NCBI GenBank assembly: GCA_937138395.1
Contig: CAKZPB010000079.1
Span: 1-64,000, forward strand
Direction of reading: 5' to 3'
DNA length: 64,000 bases
From: an uncultured Pseudomonadota bacterium
Lineage (GTDB): Bacteria; Pseudomonadota; Gammaproteobacteria; Xanthomonadales; Wenzhouxiangellaceae
This document shows, one piece after another, positions 18,405-26,459 of the stretch (its first letter is position 1; every line of letters begins with the position of its first letter). A model generated the notes under the pieces. That model ran no database searches. It had not been told where the DNA came from and saw nothing but the letters and a program-made list of their open reading frames with translations. Position numbers and translations under genes: made by a program.

Positions 18405-19883
18405 ATGCCCCAGTTCGTGATCAGCCATCGTCGTGCCGGTCATACCCAGCCGTCCGACCAACAACGAGCGCTGGACGCCTTTCATGACGCGCTGGACCAG
18501 GTCCTGCCGACACACGCCGAATTGGTGCATGCTGATCGCAGCGCAACGTCGGGCCCGGCTCGGCATGTCGCCCTGTTCAACGGGCAGGCCGGCACATTGG
18601 CAGCACTGGCGCAGCACCCGGACCTGATTCTCGAGCCTGTCATTCAGCACCATATTGGCCGGGCACGGCAGGCCGATACCGGACATGTGAATTCGCAGGT
18701 CAACCAGGTGCCGGGCAATGACAACACCCTCGAGATTCGTGTGTTCGATGAACAGCATCGGCCTCGACCGGATATTGATGTCATCGCTGATTATGGCCAC
18801 GGACGGAACCGCAAGCAGTCGATGGTCATCACTGATGCAAGCGGTGCAGCCCGAATCAGTCAGTGCATGGAGGCACCCATTCATGAACTGGCCGTCGCGC
18901 CGGCGCATCAATGGTGGCCGATGGTATTCGAAGCGCCGGCCGATGCAATTTCACTGCAGCTGATGCCGCTGCCCGATGCACAGCAGCATCTAGGCTGGTG
19001 GCACAAGCACAGCGGCATTGACCGTTGGCATGAAGACCGTGGCCAGGGCGTACGCATCGGCGTGATCGATAGCGGGCTGGGCGCGCATTCAGCACTGGGC
19101 GGGATTCATGACCTGGGTTCGTTGATCGACTGTACCCAGGACCCTGACGGCGGCCAGGATGCGCGCGGCCACGGCACGCATGTATGCGGCGCGATCGCGG
19201 CCCGGCCAGACTCGACCGGTCAATTCGGTGGGACTGCACCGGCAGCAGCGGTCTATTCGATTCGCGTGGTCGGTAATTCGGGCAGTGCGCATCAGGCCGA
19301 TATTGCACTGGCCATTCATCAATTGGTGCATGAGCAGCGCTGTCATCTGATCAACCTGAGCCTCGGCACAACCCAGCGTTCCGAGCTGGTGGCTGATGCA
19401 GTCCGCGACGCCCGCGCAACCGGTTGTCTGGTCATCAGTGCCAGCGGCAACGGGAACGATGCGGTCGAATACCCGGCCGCACTGCAGGAATGTGTTGCGG
19501 TCGGTGCGCTGGGTCTCGACGGCTGGGGCCCATCCGGCTCACTGGCCGCACATCGCCGGCCCGACAGCGCGTCCAGGCGTGCCAAGCCATGGTTCATTGC
19601 CAACTTCAGTTCACACGGCCCGGGATTGAACGCAGTCGCAGCGGGCGTCGGCATCATCTCAACGGTACCTGGAAATCACTACGCGGCCTACTCCGGCACA
19701 TCGATGGCCGCACCACAGCTCACCGGGTTGCTGGCCGCCGCGCTGCATCAGCACCCGATTCTGAAAGCCAGCGGTGTTGCACGATCTTCAGGGATGGCTC
19801 AACTGCTTGATCAATATCTGGTTGATCTGGGCCTGGACAGAACGCTACAGGGGATGGGTCGGATCAGTCTTGATTCGTCCTGA
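18405..19883 (+). CDS. S8 family (subtilisin-like) serine peptidase
   Basis: Triad motifs GVIDSGLGAH (Asp), ARGHGTHVCGAIAAR (His), YSGTSMAAPQLTGLLAA (Ser). Likely start MPQFVISHRR; no signal peptide evident. Confidence 0.92.
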   Translation: MPQFVISHRRAGHTQPSDQQRALDAFHDALDQVLPTHAELVHADRSATSGPARHVALFNGQAGTLAALAQHPDLILEPVIQHHIGRARQADTGHVNSQVNQVPGNDNTLEIRVFDEQHRPRPDIDVIADYGHGRNRKQSMVITDASGAARISQCMEAPIHELAVAPAHQWWPMVFEAPADAISLQLMPLPDAQQHLGWWHKHSGIDRWHEDRGQGVRIGVIDSGLGAHSALGGIHDLGSLIDCTQDPDGGQDARGHGTHVCGAIAARPDSTGQFGGTAPAAAVYSIRVVGNSGSAHQADIALAIHQLVHEQRCHLINLSLGTTQRSELVADAVRDARATGCLVISASGNGNDAVEYPAALQECVAVGALGLDGWGPSGSLAAHRRPDSASRRAKPWFIANFSSHGPGLNAVAAGVGIISTVPGNHYAAYSGTSMAAPQLTGLLAAALHQHPILKASGVARSSGMAQLLDQYLVDLGLDRTLQGMGRISLDSS

Positions 19884-19943
19884 TTGTGTAAGGTCGGACT
19901 GATGCCTGGCAATGCGATCGGGATCGGCCCGCGCGATCGATCC

Positions 19944-20768
19944 CTACGACTCGAATTGCTGCCGTCGGATCCGCTGATACTTGGCTTCGCTCAAGCCGTC
20001 GATCTCGAGGCCCAGTGAACGCAAACGTTCGAGATCCGGGGCCGGGGCCGCCCCGGGCGGAACGAACAGCGTGGTCGCCTGGCCAATTCCGGCCCGGGAC
20101 AGACACTGCAGCTCGATCCACTCGATACGCGGCGAATCGAGCGGAAAACTGACGGCTTCATACAATGCGACTTTGTGGTCGGGTGCATAGTGCTCCATCA
20201 GCAGCCGTGCCAGGCCCTCGAGCCAGGCCGGCTCGGTCTCAAAGCGCTCGCGGCGCCAATCGCCGAGCACGGCCAACTGCCACAGCACCATCGGCACACT
20301 GGGGTCATAACGGCGGGGATAGACCAGAAAGTCAAACGCCTCATAGGATTGCAGGCCACTGAAACCGGGATCGATTTCAAGATCGGCAAGCAGGCAATCT
20401 TCAGCTGAAATTCCAGGCAACATGGTCGCTTCATGGCCGCGCAATCGCGCACTGCGCATGGCTTCATGCGATGGCCACACGAAGACGCCGGGATGACCAT
20501 AAAATACGGCCGCAACCCGTTCGCAGTGATCCAGTGCTTCAACGATACGTTGCACCATCTCGGCATAACTCTGATCACGCGTGCGGCCCCGGCCGTAGTG
20601 GTCGGACAGCGAGATCAGATCCGGCTTGAGGCTGCGTAGATGATCGAGCGCAAAGGGCTCAGCCAACAAGGCGAATACCGTGTCAGCCTGCTCAATGACG
20701 CAGCGGGCCTGCGCGGTCAGTTGACCAGCCAGGCCGATGCCGGAACCGAGCACGTAGAGTTTGGCCAT
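19944..20768 (-). CDS. SAM-dependent tetrapyrrole-methylase-fold methyltransferase, putative split-borosin alpha-N-methyltransferase
   Basis: LYVLGSGIGLAGQLT; DHYGRGRTRDQSYAEM; VAAVFYGHPGVFVWPSHEA; MLPGISAEDCLLADLEIDPGFSGLQSYEAFDFL; Y58/R64/Y68/Y90 spaced as in OphMA; lies 28 bp downstream of the precursor-like ORF. Confidence 0.85.
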   Translation of the reverse strand: MAKLYVLGSGIGLAGQLTAQARCVIEQADTVFALLAEPFALDHLRSLKPDLISLSDHYGRGRTRDQSYAEMVQRIVEALDHCERVAAVFYGHPGVFVWPSHEAMRSARLRGHEATMLPGISAEDCLLADLEIDPGFSGLQSYEAFDFLVYPRRYDPSVPMVLWQLAVLGDWRRERFETEPAWLEGLARLLMEHYAPDHKVALYEAVSFPLDSPRIEWIELQCLSRAGIGQATTLFVPPGAAPAPDLERLRSLGLEIDGLSEAKYQRIRRQQFES

Positions 20769-20796
20769 GCGTTGCTGCTGCGTTGCCCGGTCGCGG

Positions 20797-21000
20797 TCAG
20801 AAGATGATGAAGTTCATATGGGCATCGTCCAGCCCGGCCGCTTTCTTGATGCCTTCCTTGTCCTTGTTGCGAATCAGGTCCTTGTGCTCATCGCTAAGAT
20901 CATGGGCCTCCATGACGGCTTCTGGATCCTTTTTGAAGCGATCGACCAGCGTTGGATCCTGACCCAGTTTGTGAACCAGCGTTTTTAATTTTTCAGACAT
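20797..21000 (-). CDS. Putative split-borosin precursor peptide (borosin-binding-domain-like leader plus short C-terminal core)
   Basis: MSEKLKTLVHKLGQDPTLVDRFKKDPEAVMEAHDLSDEHKDLIRNKDKEGIKKAAGLDDAHMNFIIF. The LGQDPxLxxxFxxDPEAVMxAHxLSxEHxxLI..KDxxxIKKAAG pattern resembles SonA-type precursors (LigA-like helical fold). Strong SD, adjacent methyltransferase. Confidence 0.8.
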   Translation of the reverse strand: MSEKLKTLVHKLGQDPTLVDRFKKDPEAVMEAHDLSDEHKDLIRNKDKEGIKKAAGLDDAHMNFIIF

Positions 21001-21007
21001 GTTCCTT

Positions 21008-21016
21008 TCTCCTTTG
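21008..21016 (-). promoter_or_regulatory. Strong Shine-Dalgarno ahead of the precursor ORF
   Basis: Minus strand reads ...caaatcaAAGGAGAAAGGAACATG immediately 5' of the ORF starting at 21000. Confidence 0.65.
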
Positions 21017-21039
21017 ATTTGACATGAGCAACAACGGAT

Positions 21040-22593
21040 TCAATTCGCAACGTGGCTTGGTTGGTAGGGCGCCAGGCATTCAGAATCAGCCAGCCAGTCT
21101 GGCTGCGCCAGACCAAGCTGATCGGTCAACAGCATTTCGGCTGAAGTCAAAGCGCCTTCGACCCAGCCCTGCCAGGCACTGTAGGCTTCTCCACAGACAT
21201 GCAACCCCGGGTCCTGCTCGCTGCCGCGCAAACAGGCAGCCGCTTGCCAGCTCTTGATACCGGGTTTCCAGCTGTGCCATCCGGCCCAGAACGGTGGCTG
21301 AGTCCAATCCACAAACACGGCATCGGTCGGCGCCGGCACTGGATAGTCATGGATTTCGCTAAGCTGACGAATCAGCTCATCACGCATCACAGCCGGAATC
21401 GGACGAACGCCGACTGCGCGCTTTTGCTTGTGGTCCAGCAACGCCGGCCAGAAGGATACCGAACGACCATCACCAAATGCCCCCAGCAACAGGGCCCGCC
21501 CCGTCCCCGGATCTGTGCCGAGGTAATAGCACTGACGCATCGGCAAGTCCGTATGCGAGGCGGCAAAGTGGCCCACTTCGATGCTGCCCGGGCCGTCCGG
21601 CAATTGCTCCCACCAGGCCTGATCAAACACCATGAACAGCTTGCATGCGGGTACCCGGGTGCAGGCATCGATGGCTGACAGGAATGCATCGCTGGCGTCG
21701 ATATCCAGCATCTGCAGCGCGCCGGTGGGCAAGGCCAACACCACCCGCCGGGCCTTGATCGACGGCCGATCACCGCCGAAGGTCAGCGTGCGATAGCCGT
21801 CATGATCCGGTGCGCTGACCGCAAGCAATTCAGACTGCAGGTGAATCCTGACTCCCGCAGCCCGGGCCTGTTCGCGCAGCTGATCGGGCAACTGTTGGTA
21901 GCCTTCAGGCAGGCGGAACCAACGGCCGGTCAAATCGCACAACAGCGAAAACACGGCTTCCAGACCATTCCAGTTGGAATACATCGCGTAGGTGCCTTCG
22001 AGGTCTTCCAGGCAGATCCGCGCTTCATTGCTGATGACACGTGCCATCAGATTCCAGAAACCCCAATCATGCAGCGGGCGTCCATCGAACGAACTGGACC
22101 TGAGAAATCGAACCGTATCGGACATTGTTGCATTCGGGTTCAATGGCCAGTATTGATCGATATCGGGCACGATGCGACGAATGCAAAGCATTGACAGTTC
22201 ATGCTCGGCCAGGCCCTGTTCATCCTCACGCAGGCGATATGGCAACACGCCCGGCTGATCGAAATCCTGAATCATGAAGCGCTTGCCCCGCACCCAGGCA
22301 AAGTCGTTGGCCGGTGTCACGGCCTGATGGTTCAAGCCCAGAACCTGATCGCACAATCGATACACCAGATCCTGAGCATCGCTGAAGAACATGCCGCCAA
22401 GCTCGGCCGGAATGGCCTGCTCCTGGTCCAGCGCTTCTGACCATAACCGCCCGCCGCTCCGGTTTGTATGTTCGAACACTGCGATAGCGCCAGGCGAAGG
22501 ATCCGCCTGCTGGCTGAGCCGCCAGGCGCAGTACAGACCGGCGACGCCTCCACCAACGACGGCAGTCTCCAGCGGTTGAGCGGTATCCGACAC
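21040..22593 (-). CDS. Flavin-dependent amine oxidase (monoamine oxidase family)
   Basis: ETAVVGGGVAGLYCAWRLSQQ (Rossmann/FAD), RSGGRLWSE, ELGGMFF; C-terminal LHVCGEAYSAWQGWVEGALTSAEMLL. Confidence 0.88.
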   Translation of the reverse strand: MSDTAQPLETAVVGGGVAGLYCAWRLSQQADPSPGAIAVFEHTNRSGGRLWSEALDQEQAIPAELGGMFFSDAQDLVYRLCDQVLGLNHQAVTPANDFAWVRGKRFMIQDFDQPGVLPYRLREDEQGLAEHELSMLCIRRIVPDIDQYWPLNPNATMSDTVRFLRSSSFDGRPLHDWGFWNLMARVISNEARICLEDLEGTYAMYSNWNGLEAVFSLLCDLTGRWFRLPEGYQQLPDQLREQARAAGVRIHLQSELLAVSAPDHDGYRTLTFGGDRPSIKARRVVLALPTGALQMLDIDASDAFLSAIDACTRVPACKLFMVFDQAWWEQLPDGPGSIEVGHFAASHTDLPMRQCYYLGTDPGTGRALLLGAFGDGRSVSFWPALLDHKQKRAVGVRPIPAVMRDELIRQLSEIHDYPVPAPTDAVFVDWTQPPFWAGWHSWKPGIKSWQAAACLRGSEQDPGLHVCGEAYSAWQGWVEGALTSAEMLLTDQLGLAQPDWLADSECLAPYQPSHVAN

Positions 22594-22624
22594 AATTCAA
22601 ACCCTCTTGTTAACAGCGGCGCTA

Positions 22625-24388
22625 TCAGATCGCAGGCATGGGACTTTCATAGACTTTGACCTGGTTGCGGCCGGCACGCTTGGCTGCATACAGCGCATGA
22701 TCGGCAGAGCGAATCGCCACCGCTTCATCCATGCCCAGACTCAGTGGCGACAATACGCCAACAGAAACCGAAAGCGAAATACTGTTGCCTTGATGCATGA
22801 CCGGGTGACGGCTGACCCGGCGGTGCAGTCGCTCGGCCACTTCCAGGGCAGACTCTTCCTCCAGGGAGCTCAGGATGACGGCGAACTCGTCGCCGCCAAG
22901 GCGGCACAGCACATCGGTCGCACGCAGTTCATTCTGACTTCGCTTGACCAGCGCCTGAAGCACCGCATCTCCAGCATCATGGCCGAACTGGTCGTTGGTT
23001 TCCTTGAAATAGTCGATATCGATCAGGATCAGCGCACCGCGCGGCGACTGATCCTCATCCGGATCGAGGATGCCCGCAAGATAGGAATCAAAAAACCGCC
23101 GGTTGTAGGCGCCCGTCAATGGATCCATGTTGGCCAGGGCCATGGCCTTCAATTGTTCACGTTCGGCGCGATTGCGCTGCATGCGCAGTTGACCGACGCG
23201 ATAGGACAGGCCCAGGGCCAGAATCATGGCCTCCATCACGCTGCCAATATAGACAAAGTATTCAGCAATCGGCATTCGCACCAGCCATTCGATCGCCACC
23301 AGGCTGCGCAGAATGCTGCCGAGCAAAAAAGCCAGCCAGGCAATGAAAAATACCATGGATGCGCTGGACCCCTTGATTGCCCCATACAAACTGCTGCCCA
23401 GCAGCACCAAGGTTGCCAGCGAGATTACGGCCTGCGTACCCGGTGCCAGCCAGCTTGTCCACGCTTGCGGAACCACCAGCACGATCGCCATCAGAATCAA
23501 CAATAGCGAGCTGATCACTGCAATCAGTCGATGCAGCCTGGGAATCAACTTCCGGGTCTGGGCGAACACCTGGAAGAACAGCATCGAAGTTGCCATCATC
23601 AGAGCTGCTGCAGCAATGTAAACGCTGAGCTCCTTTTGCCGAAGGACATCCGGCAACCACGACTGCAACAAACCGGAATCCATGCTCATGAACAACAGCA
23701 CGGAACTGATCGCAATGACATACATGCGATGACCGGGGGAGCGGAGATTCAAGTACAACGTCAGGTTATAGATCAACAATGCGATGACCGAGCCAAAATA
23801 CAGGCCAAATGCCCAGCGCTGGGTATTCTGATTTCGCTTGAAAGTCAACTCGTCTTCCAGTGACATGACCAGCGAACTGAGCGACTGCTGCAGCGTTTCG
23901 ACGCGCATCAGCACAATGCGCTCCTGCCCTGCCTGCAAACCCAATGGGATGATGTAGTCCTGAGCCGATACTTCGCCAGGCATGTAGTTGTCGAGACCCA
24001 GACTGTGCCGCTGCATTTGACCGGAAGCCGGATCCAGCACCAGCAGCTCCAGCTGGGGGAAATACCTGCGCTTGATTTTCAACAGCCAGTCGTTTCTGGC
24101 ATCGATCGGTGAGTTCAGATGGAGCCGGAGCCAGAGCGGGGGTGCTGACGCTTCCCAGCGCTGCTGCCAGGGCATGAAACCCTCAAAAAAGAACAGGCTG
24201 TCGAGCGTATCGGGTGCCTGGTCGATCGGCAAGTATACGGCCTGCTGCTTCAACGCATCCACCGATCCGGCTATCGGTAATGTCAGCACCTCACCGGGTG
24301 CCGGCAACACCTGCTCCTGAGCCCAGGACGGGCTCAGAACAAGCCAGCCAAAAAACAGCAAAACAGCCATTCGTGCGCTTGCAGTCAC
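22625..24388 (-). CDS. 7TMR-DISM diguanylate cyclase (GGDEF)
   Basis: Signal peptide, DISM-type extracellular domain, 7 TM segments, then NMDPLTGAYNRRFFD...CRLGGDEFAVILSSLEEE. Confidence 0.9.
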   Translation of the reverse strand: MTASARMAVLLFFGWLVLSPSWAQEQVLPAPGEVLTLPIAGSVDALKQQAVYLPIDQAPDTLDSLFFFEGFMPWQQRWEASAPPLWLRLHLNSPIDARNDWLLKIKRRYFPQLELLVLDPASGQMQRHSLGLDNYMPGEVSAQDYIIPLGLQAGQERIVLMRVETLQQSLSSLVMSLEDELTFKRNQNTQRWAFGLYFGSVIALLIYNLTLYLNLRSPGHRMYVIAISSVLLFMSMDSGLLQSWLPDVLRQKELSVYIAAAALMMATSMLFFQVFAQTRKLIPRLHRLIAVISSLLLILMAIVLVVPQAWTSWLAPGTQAVISLATLVLLGSSLYGAIKGSSASMVFFIAWLAFLLGSILRSLVAIEWLVRMPIAEYFVYIGSVMEAMILALGLSYRVGQLRMQRNRAEREQLKAMALANMDPLTGAYNRRFFDSYLAGILDPDEDQSPRGALILIDIDYFKETNDQFGHDAGDAVLQALVKRSQNELRATDVLCRLGGDEFAVILSSLEEESALEVAERLHRRVSRHPVMHQGNSISLSVSVGVLSPLSLGMDEAVAIRSADHALYAAKRAGRNQVKVYESPMPAI

Positions 24389-24405
24389 ATGATCACTCCG
24401 TCAGC

Positions 24406-26277
24406 TCAGCGTCGCTTGGGCGCATACAGGTCCGTAATCGTGCCTTCGAACATCTCGGCTGCCATCATGACCGATTCGCTCAGCGTCGGGTGCGGGTGTA
24501 TCGTCAAACCAATGTCTTCGGCCGTCGCGCCCATTTCGATCGCCAGGCCAATTTCAGCAATCAGGTCACCGGCGTGCATACCGACGACACCCCCGCCGAT
24601 CACGCGCTTGGTGTTTTGATCAAAAATCAGTTTGGTCGATCCTTCGGATCGATCCATGCCAAGCGCGCGACCACTGGCGGCCCACGGGAATTTTCCGATA
24701 CCAACGTCGAGACCCTGTGCCTTGGCCTGTGCCTCGGTAATGCCAACCCAGGCGACTTCAGGGTCGGTATAGGCAACCGATGGAATGGTGCGCGCATCGG
24801 CAGCACGCTTGTGACCCGCAGCGACCTCGGCGGCAACCTTGCCTTCGTAGCTGGCCTTGTGCGCCAGCATCGGCTGTCCAATCAAATCGCCAATCGCGAA
24901 GATATGCGGCTGATTGGTTCTGAGCTGTCCATCAACTGCAATAAAGCCCTTATCGTCAACATCAACATCGGCTTGTTCGGCGTCAATCACATCGCCGTTC
25001 GGTCGGCGTCCAACGCAAACCAATACCCGGTCGAAAGGTTGCGTTTCGGGCGCATCGTCACCCTCGAACCGCGCACTGAGTGCCTGATCAGTGGCGTGGA
25101 CTTCGGCCACCCGGGTGCTGAGCAGAAATTCAACGCCGGTTTTTTCCAGGTGCTTCTTCAATGGCTGAACAAGATCCGGATCGGCACCCGACATCAGATG
25201 ATCCAGCATTTCAACCACGGTGACTGCTGAGCCCAACGCGCGATAGACACAGGCCATTTCCAAACCGATAATACCGCCGCCGATAATCAGCAGACGCTCG
25301 GGAATATCCTGAAGCTCAAGCGCGCCGGTCGAATCCATGACCCGCTCATCATCCCAGGGGATGCCTGGAATTCTGATTACGCGTGAGCCGGCGGCAATAA
25401 TGCATTGGTTGAATGTGACCGATCCAGGCGACGGTTCGGGCGTATCTGCGGTTGCTTCGAGCGAGATTTCATGCGTGCCGCTGAACCTGCCATATCCGGT
25501 CAACACGTCGACCTTGCGTTTTTTCGCCATGCCGGCCAGGCCGCCGGTCAACTTGCCGACCACGCCCTCCTTGAAATGACGTAATCCGTCGAGCTCAATT
25601 TCAGGTTTGCCGAAATGAACGCCGTGCTGACCCAGGTGCCCGGCAGAATCAATGACCTGTCCAACATGCAGCAGCGCCTTGGACGGGATACAGCCAACGT
25701 TCAGACACACACCGCCGATGACCGGATAGCGTTCGATCAAGGCGACCTTTAAACCGAGATCCGCCGCTCGAAAGGCGGCGGTATAACCACCCGGCCCCGA
25801 GCCGAGCACGACCAGATCGTAGTCATAATCATGCGCTTGGCCTTCATCTTCCGAGTGCTGGTGTTTCTCGGAGTCCGGATTCTGTTCAGTGCCCTGAGGC
25901 AGATCTGAATTGCGATGCTGTACTGATTCCTGCTGCTGGTTTTCCGAGGGCCGGGGCTCAGGACCCGAAGCCTGGCGTTGTTCCGACGCCGTTTCGTGAT
26001 CAGCATCATCAGCAGCACCCGAATCCTGTGTTTGTTCAGCCTGTTCCAACAGCCCGATGACGTCGCCTTCAGTCACCTCATCACCTTCCTGGACGCGGAT
26101 TTCAAGCAGCGTGCCGGCCGCCGGCGACGGGATGTCCATCGTCGCTTTATCGGACTCCAGCGTCAGTAAGGACTGCTCCTGCTCGACTTCATCTCCGGCG
26201 GCAACCAGCACCTCGATGATCGGCACATTGTCGAACTCACCGATATCGGGCACACGAATTTCAGTTCTCTTAGTCAT
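24406..26277 (-). CDS. lpdA: Dihydrolipoyl dehydrogenase with N-terminal lipoyl domain (E3)
   Basis: Lipoyl domain TLESDKATMDIPSPAAGTL; GGVCLNVGCIPSKALLH; GGGIIGLEMACVYRALGSAVTVVEMLD; PSVAYTDPEVAWVG; IHPHPTLSESV. Confidence 0.96.
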   Translation of the reverse strand: MTKRTEIRVPDIGEFDNVPIIEVLVAAGDEVEQEQSLLTLESDKATMDIPSPAAGTLLEIRVQEGDEVTEGDVIGLLEQAEQTQDSGAADDADHETASEQRQASGPEPRPSENQQQESVQHRNSDLPQGTEQNPDSEKHQHSEDEGQAHDYDYDLVVLGSGPGGYTAAFRAADLGLKVALIERYPVIGGVCLNVGCIPSKALLHVGQVIDSAGHLGQHGVHFGKPEIELDGLRHFKEGVVGKLTGGLAGMAKKRKVDVLTGYGRFSGTHEISLEATADTPEPSPGSVTFNQCIIAAGSRVIRIPGIPWDDERVMDSTGALELQDIPERLLIIGGGIIGLEMACVYRALGSAVTVVEMLDHLMSGADPDLVQPLKKHLEKTGVEFLLSTRVAEVHATDQALSARFEGDDAPETQPFDRVLVCVGRRPNGDVIDAEQADVDVDDKGFIAVDGQLRTNQPHIFAIGDLIGQPMLAHKASYEGKVAAEVAAGHKRAADARTIPSVAYTDPEVAWVGITEAQAKAQGLDVGIGKFPWAASGRALGMDRSEGSTKLIFDQNTKRVIGGGVVGMHAGDLIAEIGLAIEMGATAEDIGLTIHPHPTLSESVMMAAEMFEGTITDLYAPKRR

Positions 26278-26298
26278 TAACTAAAGCCCATTAAAAGC

Positions 26299-26450
26299 AA
26301 ACCGCAGATTACACAGATTGCGCGGATTAAAAAACTGAATTCAAAACCATTCCAGGCCCAGCACACACAGATCAAACTATCGATTCAAAAAGCAAAACAT
26401 CATATTCATTGGTTTTAGACAATCTGTGTAATCTGCGAATTCTGCGGTTT
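26299..26450. repeat. Intergenic inverted repeat between aceF and lpdA
   Basis: Left arm AAACCGCAGATTACACAGATTGCGCGG (26299-26325); right arm CAATCTGTGTAATCTGCGAATTCTGCGGTTT (about 26420-26450); 18 bp of exact complementarity plus GGTTT/AAACC ends. Confidence 0.75.
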
Positions 26451-26459
26451 CTAAACGTT

